From an uncultured Eubacteriales bacterium (GTDB lineage Bacteria; Bacillota; Clostridia; Oscillospirales; CAG-382): a stretch of 24,288 nucleotides of DNA. This document shows positions 13,707 through 20,532 of this stretch, piece after piece; position 1 is the first letter of the stretch, and the number at the start of each line of letters is the position of its first letter. The DNA lies in NCBI GenBank assembly GCA_934444485.1, contig CAKSCN010000016.1, positions 1-24,288 of the forward strand. The letters are read 5' to 3'. The notes under the pieces were generated by a model, which saw nothing but the letters and a program-made list of their open reading frames with translations, had not been told where the DNA came from and ran no database searches. Made by a program: the position numbers and the translations under genes.

Positions 13707-14823
13707 ACGGGGTGACACGTTTCAGATAGTTGTTACTCTTGGACGTGACACCAACGGCAAAAAGATACGTAAAACAACAACATACAAGCCTCCAGAGAAT
13801 ACGACACCAAAAAAGGCTGAAAAATTGGCTTTTGAATTTGCTGTTGAATTTGAAAGAAAATGCAAAGGCATGACTTCATTGAATGAGAATATGCGTTTTG
13901 TTGATATGTGCGAATGGTTTATTGACAATTATGCAAAGAATGAGTTAAAAGAAATAACCGCATACAATTATGAAAGTCAGATAAAAAATCATTTGTTACC
14001 GGAGCTGGGAAATATCAAATTAAAAGATTTTACGCCTGCTAAAATAACGGCGTTCTTTTCAACAAGAGATTATGCGCCTGCCACTTGCCGAAAAGTCTAT
14101 ATTATTATGCAAAGCGTTTTTGCACGTGCTGTCGAACAGGGATTTTTAAAAGAAACGCCTTGCACGAAAGCTGTTATACTTCCAAAGACAAAATCGGCAA
14201 AAGAAAAAAAGCCTTTCCTTGACGAAAAACAAGCGAAAGAGCTTTTGTGCATGGTACAGGACTATTCACAATTTAACACGATAATCAAAGTACTGCTATA
14301 TACGGGTATGCGGTCGGGAGAATGCTTGGCGTTGCGTTGGCAAGATATTGACTTTCAAAATCATACAATACATATCGAGAATACTATGACGGATGTAGGC
14401 GGAAAGCGTTGGTTGCAACCGCCCAAAACCGCTACAAGCAACAGATTTATAGGTCTGTCCGATGTATTGGCAGATATATTGAGAGAACACAAAAAGCAAC
14501 AGGAAGTAAAAAAAGAGTTTTTTGGCAGTCTTTACAAACACCCAGAAATGGTATTCACAACAGAAGACGGTGATTATATAGTCCGTACAACTCTCAATAC
14601 ACGCTTTAGGCACTTTGTGTCTAATACAAGTTTTGAGTTTGCAACACTCCACACTTTACGTCACTGTAATGCAACGCTTTTAATAAACAGCGGTATTGAC
14701 TTGAAAATTGTAAGTGAATTGCTCGGTCACTCCGATGTTTCCACTACGGCTAACATATACGCCGATGTATTGCAAAGCTCGAAAGCAAAAGTAGCGAATT
14801 TGATATCGCTTAAATTGAAATGA
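13690..14823 (+). CDS. int: tyrosine recombinase integrase
   Basis: A 377-residue phage/ICE-type integrase. Residues 1-60 form the arm-binding domain (basic, RRGDTFQIVVTLGRD, as in Tn916-like integrases), about 68-155 the SAM-like core-binding domain (FVDMCEWFIDNYAKNELKE, ITAYNYESQI), and 175-377 the catalytic domain. Catalytic residues are visible: Arg208 in TGMRSGE, His321 and Arg324 in HTLRH, His347 in LLGHSD, and Tyr357 in ANIYADV. All are present, so it is probably active. It recombines attP with the 3' end of rpsI. It overlaps the repressor gene and sits 3 nt before the right arm sites and 140 nt before attR. A directionality factor is the likely job of the 63-residue excisionase-like protein. 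Confidence 0.95.
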   Translation: MAAINRRGDTFQIVVTLGRDTNGKKIRKTTTYKPPENTTPKKAEKLAFEFAVEFERKCKGMTSLNENMRFVDMCEWFIDNYAKNELKEITAYNYESQIKNHLLPELGNIKLKDFTPAKITAFFSTRDYAPATCRKVYIIMQSVFARAVEQGFLKETPCTKAVILPKTKSAKEKKPFLDEKQAKELLCMVQDYSQFNTIIKVLLYTGMRSGECLALRWQDIDFQNHTIHIENTMTDVGGKRWLQPPKTATSNRFIGLSDVLADILREHKKQQEVKKEFFGSLYKHPEMVFTTEDGDYIVRTTLNTRFRHFVSNTSFEFATLHTLRHCNATLLINSGIDLKIVSELLGHSDVSTTANIYADVLQSSKAKVANLISLKLK

Positions 14824-14825
14824 AA

Positions 14826-14846
14826 TTGATGTCCACTTGATGTCCA
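14826..14846 (+). repeat. right integrase arm-type sites (two direct repeats)
   Basis: TTGATGTCCA at 14826-14835 and 14837-14846, 11 bp apart, matching the pair at 9655-9675 except for the base between units (C here, T there). From here to 14963 I see no gene. Confidence 0.75.
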
Positions 14847-14963
14847 AAACTGCAAAACGCTGTCACGAGTTATAAAATTTTGCGGCACGATATCACTCGC
14901 AAAGCCGCATGGTGCAAGGGTTTGCTAAAAGATACGAAACAATATGAAACAGTGTTATTATAA

Positions 14964-15002
14964 CTCCAAGAGATAACAATTTGTTGCAAAGAATGGCTTG
15001 CT
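14964..15002. repeat. attR: 39-bp direct repeat
   Basis: Identical to 9586-9624 except G at 14983 for A at 9605. It is followed directly by the rest of the original rpsI terminator, which marks this as the right chromosome-element junction. Confidence 0.93.
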
Positions 15003-15035
15003 GCGGAGGCAATACTCTGCGGCAGGTCTTTTTTT
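14996..15035 (+). terminator. original rpsI terminator, displaced by the insertion
   Basis: A 13-bp stem: 14996-15008 pairs with 15015-15027 (several G-U), loop GCAATA, then T at 15029-15035. Its 5' arm begins within the att core. It now ends transcription leaving the element (integrase). 15036-15138 holds nothing I can name. Confidence 0.85.
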
Positions 15036-15138
15036 ATTTGCTCTGCGTGTTTTGTGACACAAGAGTTGGGGTCGCTAAAGCACAGCTATTTTAGTGTTGC
15101 TGTTGTTCACTGCTAAATAAATTATTTGTGAATTTATA

Positions 15139-15167
15139 TTGACATATAAATAATATTATGATATAAT
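15139..15167 (+). promoter_or_regulatory. promoter of the 174-residue membrane protein gene
   Basis: TTGACA at 15139-15144, 17-bp spacer, TATAAT at 15162-15167 with extended -10 TGA. A very strong sigma-A-type match. Confidence 0.8.
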
Positions 15168-15203
15168 GCAATTAATAAATTTTTATAAGCAGGAGGAAAT
15201 ACA

Positions 15204-15728
15204 GTGAACGAAAAAGTAGAAGAATTCTTGAGAGAGAAAAACAGAGCGAAAAGAGAAGCGTACGAAAAGCAAAAGGAAAAAACACTCATTGATCTTGGAT
15301 TATACGAGAGGGAGTATTCGGATTCAGATTATCCAAGCGAAGAATACCCGTTTGCTGAATGGGACGAGTTTTTGCACGAAAACCGCTATTATAAGATCGT
15401 AAATCTCGATGTCAGTGATGAAGATTACGAGAAAATACTGAAAAGCACAAGAATACCGGTAAAAGCAAGTGTAAATAATGTAGCAGTTGCATTAAAGGTT
15501 GTAGCGGGACTCATTTTTCTCGCCGGTTTTATCTTAGGAATAGTCGGTGGAAATGAAGCAGGAGAGGTGGCGTCATACTTTAGTGCGGATGAACCGGAGT
15601 TTTCATTCACTGTTGCGCTTGTATACTGGGGCGTGACTTTACTCGGCGGTATGTTCTTTCTTGCACTCGGTGAAATAACAGATATTTTGCATGAGATCAA
15701 AAATAAGATGATGAATTCCAATATTTGA
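15204..15728 (+). CDS. hypothetical membrane protein with two transmembrane segments
   Basis: A 174-residue protein not recognised as a known family. The first 90 residues are cytoplasmic, highly charged and helical (KVEEFLREKNRAKREAYEKQ...), with an acidic Tyr/Asp-rich middle. Two hydrophobic segments follow (about 93-114, VAVALKVVAGLIFLAGFILG; about 134-156, FTVALVYWGVTLLGGMFFLA), joined by an acidic loop, ending in a short cytoplasmic helix. The start is GTG 15204 with AGGAGG upstream. It has its own strong promoter and a strong terminator, so it is a one-gene unit. Base composition is more AT-rich than the following host genes, and it lies just outside attR, so it may be an older acquisition. 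Confidence 0.75.
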   Translation: MNEKVEEFLREKNRAKREAYEKQKEKTLIDLGLYEREYSDSDYPSEEYPFAEWDEFLHENRYYKIVNLDVSDEDYEKILKSTRIPVKASVNNVAVALKVVAGLIFLAGFILGIVGGNEAGEVASYFSADEPEFSFTVALVYWGVTLLGGMFFLALGEITDILHEIKNKMMNSNI

Positions 15729-15738
15729 TAATTTATAT

Positions 15739-15780
15739 ATACTCACGAACCTATCATTGTAAGCTCGTGAGTATGTTTTT
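15739..15780 (+). terminator. terminator of the membrane protein gene
   Basis: ATACTCACGA (15739-15748) and TCGTGAGTAT (15765-15774) are perfect complements, followed by GTTTTTCTT. Confidence 0.85.
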
Positions 15781-15781
15781 C

Positions 15782-16522
15782 TTATTTTAGCATTTTAGCG
15801 ATATTCTCAGGAAGCGGCTTTTCGCACAGCACGTCGTCAAGGTCGCTCACAGTGCAGAGATTGTGAAAATACTCTTTGCCTATTTTTTCGCTTGCGCACA
15901 TGAGATACGCTCTTTTTGAATGCTCTATCATCTTTTGACGAACATAATTCTCCTCATCCGAAATATCCGTGAGTCTGCCGTCGGCGGAGAGTCCGCGGCA
16001 CGAGAAGAAACAGGCGTCGGCGTTGAAATGAGAAACGGTGAGCTGCGCTTCGTTTCCGACGAGAGACTGACATGACGGCAGAAGTATTCCGCCCGTGCTT
16101 ATCGCCCTGATACCGTACTCTCCGAGCTTTGAGAGCGCCTTTATTCCGCTTGTTATCACGGTAAGTCCCTTTTTCATCGCAAGATACGGAACAAGGTTGT
16201 ACGCACTCGATGAGGCGTCGAGAAAGATTACGTCGCAATTGTTTATGTAATGCGTCGCCTTCTTTGCCATTTCGACTTTGGCGTCGCTCTGCTCAAGCTC
16301 ACGTATTACGAACGGTATCTTCTGCGCCGAAATGCTGTTCTCTTCGATTGCCGCACCGCCGTGTGTGCGCTTTATCAGCTGTTTCTGCTCGAGACTTGCG
16401 AGATCGCGCCGTATCGAGGATTCGCTTGTATAGAGACTTTTTGCAAGCTCACTAACAGACAGCGTCTTTTTTTCGCTTGCAAGAAGCATTGTCAGTATTT
16501 CCCGTTCTCTCTCTTTGTTCAT
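15782..16522 (-). CDS. DeoR/GlpR family transcriptional repressor
   Basis: A 246-residue protein of the standard DeoR length. The N-terminal winged helix has the family signature (ILTMLLASEKKTLSVSELAK, then SLYTSESSIRRDLASLEQKQ and RTHGGA). The DeoRC sensor domain has DVIFLDASSSAYNLVPYL, GIRAISTGGILLPSCQSLVG and ADACFFSCRGLS. These repressors respond to a sugar phosphate. The ribosome binding site GGAGGT is close to the ATG (16522). It is divergent from the GDPD-PHP / isomerase / dehydrogenase operon, which is therefore its probable target; the inducer would be a phosphorylated intermediate of that pathway. Confidence 0.9.
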   Translation of the reverse strand: MNKEREREILTMLLASEKKTLSVSELAKSLYTSESSIRRDLASLEQKQLIKRTHGGAAIEENSISAQKIPFVIRELEQSDAKVEMAKKATHYINNCDVIFLDASSSAYNLVPYLAMKKGLTVITSGIKALSKLGEYGIRAISTGGILLPSCQSLVGNEAQLTVSHFNADACFFSCRGLSADGRLTDISDEENYVRQKMIEHSKRAYLMCASEKIGKEYFHNLCTVSDLDDVLCEKPLPENIAKMLK

Positions 16523-16542
16523 ATGACCTCCGATTTTTGCTT

Positions 16543-16617
16543 CAAATGCGCAAATGTGTGATTGTTTCGCCGTTTTTGCCGCTTTCTCTTGACATTTTGC
16601 TCATTTGGGTTTATCAT
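16543..16617 (+). promoter_or_regulatory. promoter of the catabolic operon with possible DeoR sites
   Basis: TTGACA at 16589-16594, 17-bp spacer, TATCAT at 16612-16617. CAAATG occurs at 16543-16548 and 16551-16556, and its inverse CATTTG at 16602-16607 inside the promoter spacer. Such repeats are a plausible operator for the divergent repressor, but the motif is short. Confidence 0.6.
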
Positions 16618-16673
16618 TGTTGTCAGTATAACCGATTTTACCTCATATGTCAACAGTTTCGGAGATGATTTCT

Positions 16674-18281
16674 ATGAACAATTTGAATACACCGATTAAA
16701 ACTAAGCTCCAGGCGCACAAAGGCGTTGCGAGCGAATGCCCGGAAAACACGATGTCGGCGTTTAGGTGCGCCGCCGTGCAGGGCTACGACGTGATTGAGC
16801 TTGACCTTGAATACACCTCGGACGAAAAAATCGTCGTCATGCACGATTCGTATCTGAACCGCACGGCGAGAAATGCCGACGGAAGCGAGCTTGCCGAAAG
16901 AGTGTGCATTCACGATATAACCTATGACGACGCACTCCGCTATGATTTCGGCATAGGCTTCTCAAAGAAGTACGCCGGGGAGAGAATACCGCTTTTCGGC
17001 GACGTTCTTGAATTTGCCTCGGAAAACGGCATACGCCTGAAGATTGACAACAAGGTGCAGGGATTCCCCGAGAAAATGCTCACGCTCTTTTTCGATATGA
17101 TAAAGCCTTTTTCTGCACTCGCTTCCGTGACGTCGAACAGTCTTGATTTCGTGAAAATCTGCCTTGAAAGAGTTCCCGGTGTGTCGATTGACTACGACGG
17201 CGAGGTGACAGAGGAAAATCTTCGCCGACTCACCGAATTGCTCCCGTATGACAGACTCACCGTGTGGCTTCCGTATGAGTGCGGCGGTACATCGTGGGTG
17301 AAGATACCGTTCGCCGATGAAAAGCTCTCGGAAACGGTAAAAAGCTGCGCACGTCTCGGAATATGGATAATCTCCGACGAGAACGACTTCGAGAACGCCA
17401 TGAAGCGGTTTTCGCCGTACATCGTCGAGACCGACGGCAGAATAAAGCCGTACCGCAACGCCGGCAAACGCTTCGATATGCACACGCACTCCCAAAACTC
17501 TCACGACTCGGTGTGTCCCGTTGCGGATATGGCGGTGAAAGCGAAGGAAAGAGGACTCTCGGGCTTTGCCGTGACCGACCACGTCGATATCGAGTATTGT
17601 CATGAGGTTGACATAGATAAGGTGATATCAGGCTCTCACGCAGAGGTGGCTGAGGTTGAAAATAACACGGGCATGCCGATTTTCAGAGGGGCGGAATTCT
17701 GCGAAATGTTCTGGTATCCCGACGTCGCCGAAAGGCTCATGCACGACTATAAATACGACGTCGTTGTCGGCTCTGTTCATGCGGTGAAATACGAGGGGCG
17801 TGATATGCCGTACTCTAAGATTGTTTTCTCGGAGATTGACCGAGAGATGATTTACGATTACATGGACTGTTATTTTGACGATATGCTCAGAATGATACGT
17901 GAGCATGATTTCGACATTCTTGCGCATATGACCTGTCCCCTCCGCTACATAAACGGAAAGTATCACTGCGGCGTCACCCTCGAGAGATATGAGGACAAGA
18001 TAAAGACGATACTCGCCGAGATAATAAAGCGGGGCATTGCTCTCGAGGTGAATACCTCCTGCGTCAGCGAGGGAAGCGGCTACTGCGAATTTTTGCCGAA
18101 CGAGCATATCGTGAAGCTTTACCGCAGCATGGGAGGATATCTTGTCACGACTGCGTCGGACGCACACATCGCCGAAAACTGTGCCAACGCTTTTGATAAG
18201 GTGTATGACTTCCTCAGAGAAACCGGATTTAAAAACGTGTATTATTACAAAGACAGGTGCGCCGTACAGTGCGTCTTGTGA
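16674..18281 (+). CDS. fusion of glycerophosphodiester phosphodiesterase and PHP phosphoesterase
   Basis: A 535-residue protein with two hydrolase domains. Residues 8-262 are a GDPD TIM barrel: His15 in AHKG (the usual HRG has Lys for Arg), ENT at 24-26, Glu42 and Asp44 in ELDLEY, and His57 in MHDSYLNRT. Residues 265-530 are a PHP domain like histidinol phosphatase: DMHTHSQNSHDS (His270, His272), VTDHVD, FRGAEFCE, VVGSVHAV, ILAHMTCPLRY, LEVNTS and TASDAH. GDPD cleaves glycerophosphodiesters to glycerol-3-phosphate and an alcohol; PHP proteins remove phosphate. Coupling suggests stepwise release and dephosphorylation of one product. The ATG at 16674 has CGGAGATGA upstream; an earlier ATG at 16647 has none. 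First gene of the operon, 14 nt before the next. Confidence 0.88.
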   Translation: MNNLNTPIKTKLQAHKGVASECPENTMSAFRCAAVQGYDVIELDLEYTSDEKIVVMHDSYLNRTARNADGSELAERVCIHDITYDDALRYDFGIGFSKKYAGERIPLFGDVLEFASENGIRLKIDNKVQGFPEKMLTLFFDMIKPFSALASVTSNSLDFVKICLERVPGVSIDYDGEVTEENLRRLTELLPYDRLTVWLPYECGGTSWVKIPFADEKLSETVKSCARLGIWIISDENDFENAMKRFSPYIVETDGRIKPYRNAGKRFDMHTHSQNSHDSVCPVADMAVKAKERGLSGFAVTDHVDIEYCHEVDIDKVISGSHAEVAEVENNTGMPIFRGAEFCEMFWYPDVAERLMHDYKYDVVVGSVHAVKYEGRDMPYSKIVFSEIDREMIYDYMDCYFDDMLRMIREHDFDILAHMTCPLRYINGKYHCGVTLERYEDKIKTILAEIIKRGIALEVNTSCVSEGSGYCEFLPNEHIVKLYRSMGGYLVTTASDAHIAENCANAFDKVYDFLRETGFKNVYYYKDRCAVQCVL

Positions 18282-18295
18282 GAAAGGAGTAAAGT

Positions 18296-19180
18296 ATGCT
18301 GTTATCGATTCAGACCAAAGTGGCGCACGACTTTTTCGGCATAGAAAAAGCGATTGACATTTTTGCCGAGGTCGGCTACGACGCACTCGACTATTCGTTC
18401 TTTGACGGCGAACCCATGCGGCTTTTGCAGTCGGACGGCAACGAAGAGTACTTCAAAAGAGTGAGAGAGTATGCAAATGAAAAAGGACTTGTGTTCAACC
18501 AATCTCACTCGCCGCACCCCACAAGCTATGCCGACGAAGCGAGAACCGAAAAGCGCTTTGCCGAAACGGTCCGTGCAATAAAATATGCGTCTGTTCTCGG
18601 CGCAAAGGCGATTGTAGTTCACCCGTATCAGCATCTGAAGTACGCTGAGGACGGCGTGCCGGAAAAGCTCTTCGAGATAAATATGGAGTTTTACCGCAAG
18701 CTGATACCGTACTGCGAGGAATACGGAATAAAGGTTGCGCTCGAGAATATGTGGCAGATGCTCGGCATGAATAAAATATCACACTCGACCTGTTCGAGAC
18801 CTGCGGAGTTTATAAAGTACCTCGACACTCTTGACAACGACTGCTTCACCGCCTGTCTTGACATAGGTCACGCAAACCTCTGCTGTGAGGACCCTGCCGA
18901 TTTTATCCGTGCGCTCGGAGGTAAACGGCTCGGAGCACTCCATGTTCACGACGTTGACGGCACAAACGATTCACACACACTGCCTTACTTCGGTATGGGC
19001 AACTGGGATAAGATAACAAAGGCGCTTGCCGATATCGACTACAAGGGCGACTTTACATATGAGTCCGGTGGCTTCGACTCCGGAAAACCCAAGGAGCTTT
19101 ACTCTTGCTACGAAAAGCTCGCCGTGGAAACGGGAAGATTTCTTATAAATAAAATTGAAGAGTACAAAAAGGAGAGGTAA
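18296..19180 (+). CDS. sugar phosphate isomerase/epimerase (xylose isomerase-like TIM barrel)
   Basis: A 294-residue protein of the AP endonuclease 2 / xylose isomerase-like family (relatives: IolE, IolI, Hyi, ketose epimerases). Likely metal ligands appear at the expected strand ends: Glu in VALENMW, Asp and His in CLDIGHANL, His in ALHVHDVDG and Glu in FTYESGG. The N-terminus LSIQTKVAHDFFGIEKAIDI and FNQSHSPHP are also typical. It probably isomerises or epimerises a keto-sugar or cyclitol intermediate of this operon; the exact reaction cannot be assigned. The ATG has AAAGGAG upstream and the gene is 3 nt from the dehydrogenase that follows. Confidence 0.88.
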   Translation: MLLSIQTKVAHDFFGIEKAIDIFAEVGYDALDYSFFDGEPMRLLQSDGNEEYFKRVREYANEKGLVFNQSHSPHPTSYADEARTEKRFAETVRAIKYASVLGAKAIVVHPYQHLKYAEDGVPEKLFEINMEFYRKLIPYCEEYGIKVALENMWQMLGMNKISHSTCSRPAEFIKYLDTLDNDCFTACLDIGHANLCCEDPADFIRALGGKRLGALHVHDVDGTNDSHTLPYFGMGNWDKITKALADIDYKGDFTYESGGFDSGKPKELYSCYEKLAVETGRFLINKIEEYKKER

Positions 19181-19183
19181 CTT

Positions 19184-20212
19184 ATGAAAGCGGCTGTATT
19201 TTACGGAAAGCACGATTTGAGAATAGAGGAGATAGAGAAGCCTTCGCCGAAAGCGGACGAGGTTGTTATAAAGGTTATGGCTTGCGGCATCTGCGGAACT
19301 GACATACACATTTTCGAGGGTGACGAGGGCGCCGCCGCAACTCCGAGAGGAACCGTACTCGGACATGAGTTTGCGGGCGTTGTCACGGAGGTCGGCGAAA
19401 ATGTACGTGATATAAAGGTAGGAGACAGAGTGTGCGTTGACCCCAACAAGCTCTGCGGAAGCTGCTACTATTGCCGCAATGCGATAGGTCACTTCTGCGA
19501 ACACATGATAGGCATCGGAACGACGGTAAACGGCGGATTTGCCGAATACTGTGCGATTCCCGAGAGTCAGGCATACAAAATCGGAGACGGTACGGCGTTT
19601 GAGAAAGCGGCAATGACCGAACCCGTCGCCTGCTGTATGCACGGAATCGACCTTTGCGACATAAAGACCGACGACACGGTCGCCGTTATCGGCTGCGGCA
19701 TGATAGGACTCATTATGCTCCAGCTTGCAAAAACCGCCGGTGCGGCTCAGGTCATCGCAATAGAACCCGAAGAGAGCAAACGTGAGCTTGCGATGAAGCT
19801 CGGCGCAAAATTCTGCATAGACCCCATACACGAGGATACCGACGCTGTTCTTGCGGCGCACGGCGTTACACGCATAACCAAGGTCATCGAGTGCGTCGGA
19901 CGTGCGTCCACGATGGAGCAGGCGGTGCATATTGCCGGCAAGAAGTCGATTGTCATGTTCTTCGGACTCACCGCACCCAACGACACCGTAAGCATAAAGC
20001 CTTTCGAGGTGTTCAAAAAGGAGATAGAGATAAAGGCGTCGTTTATCAATCCCTACACGCAGAAGAGAGCGCTTGAAATGATCGACGACGAAAGAATAGA
20101 CGTTTCGTCCATGGTGTATAAACTTGCGTCCCTTGAGGAGCTTCCGCAGATACTCGCCGACAAGGATCTGAGAAGACTCGGAAAGTTCATAATACTTCCG
20201 TCGAAAAACTGA
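19184..20212 (+). CDS. zinc-dependent medium-chain dehydrogenase, polyol type
   Basis: A 342-residue protein of the sorbitol/threonine dehydrogenase group. Catalytic zinc ligands: Cys37 in CGICGTDIH and His in GHEFAG. The structural zinc site has four cysteines (CGSCYYCRNAIGHFC). The NAD-binding motif is VIGCGMIGLIMLQLAK, followed by an acidic strand end (AIEPEE), favouring NAD over NADP. It oxidises a secondary alcohol of a polyol, cyclitol or sugar acid to a ketone. In this operon it would pass a keto-product to, or receive one from, the TIM-barrel isomerase. Last gene of the operon, ended by a terminator at 20235. Confidence 0.92.
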   Translation: MKAAVFYGKHDLRIEEIEKPSPKADEVVIKVMACGICGTDIHIFEGDEGAAATPRGTVLGHEFAGVVTEVGENVRDIKVGDRVCVDPNKLCGSCYYCRNAIGHFCEHMIGIGTTVNGGFAEYCAIPESQAYKIGDGTAFEKAAMTEPVACCMHGIDLCDIKTDDTVAVIGCGMIGLIMLQLAKTAGAAQVIAIEPEESKRELAMKLGAKFCIDPIHEDTDAVLAAHGVTRITKVIECVGRASTMEQAVHIAGKKSIVMFFGLTAPNDTVSIKPFEVFKKEIEIKASFINPYTQKRALEMIDDERIDVSSMVYKLASLEELPQILADKDLRRLGKFIILPSKN

Positions 20213-20234
20213 TTACGTACAACGTATAAATTAC

Positions 20235-20268
20235 CGCCGTTCTTATTTTCGGAGCGGCGACTTTTTTT
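20235..20268 (+). terminator. terminator of the catabolic operon
   Basis: CGCCGTTCT (20235-20243) pairs with GGAGCGGCG (20251-20259, two or three G-U), followed by T at 20262-20268. Confidence 0.85.
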
Positions 20269-20360
20269 GCGTGCTTTGCATGATATTGAGGCTCTCTTCT
20301 GTTTGTGAAAAGTATATTACCAAAGAAACTGCATATTTATACACGATTAACAGTATAATG

Positions 20361-20389
20361 TTGCACTGTTCAAAAATGTATGATATAAT
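20361..20389 (+). promoter_or_regulatory. promoter of the carboxypeptidase gene
   Basis: TTGCAC at 20361-20366, 17-bp spacer, TATAAT at 20384-20389 with extended -10 TGA. The transcript would start near 20396, leaving a leader of about 137 nt. Confidence 0.75.
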
Positions 20390-20395
20390 GCACTT

Positions 20396-20532
20396 CATAG
20401 AAAAAAAGACCTCTCGGTAAGGTACGTCGACAGTGACGCAGACCTTGGCGGCGGCGATTTTTCTGTCATGCTCCGAGAAGGAGCTGTCACCCCACATCAT
20501 TTCATGCCAAACACAGGAAAGGAGAACTCAAC
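20396..20532 (+). promoter_or_regulatory. possibly structured 5' leader, no known riboswitch class recognised
   Basis: Contains AAGGT/ACCTT (20419-20423 with 20442-20446) enclosing CGTC/GACG (20425-20428 with 20435-20438), and a hairpin GCTCC-GAGAA-GGAGC (20470-20484). TCTCGG at 20412-20417 can pair with CCGAGA at 20473-20478, which would break that hairpin. The ribosome binding site AAAGGAG lies free at the end. Confidence 0.35.

Larger units (their letters stand above)
9586..15002. mobile_element. 5.4-kb integrative element in rpsI, phage-satellite-like
   Basis: Bounded by the 39-bp att repeats, with a tyrosine integrase next to the right end and integrase-type arm repeats at both ends. 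The DNA inside is visibly AT-richer than the flanks, mainly from 11750 to 14950. Gene order from the right: integrase, Cro/CI-type repressor (both rightward by coding strand), divergent promoters, then leftward a small basic protein, excisionase-like protein, winged-helix protein, DUF6291-like protein, origin-like repeats, unknown 112-residue protein, TerS-like HTH protein and three more small proteins, closed by a bidirectional terminator. I see no structural phage genes, large terminase, relaxase, transposase or resistance gene. That it is a mobile element is well supported; that it is a phage satellite is inference. Confidence 0.9.

Noticed and set aside
16647..16673. Upstream in-frame ATG extending the GDPD-PHP protein by nine residues
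   Set aside because: No ribosome binding site before it, while 16674 has CGGAGATGA; the extra residues are not part of the domain.
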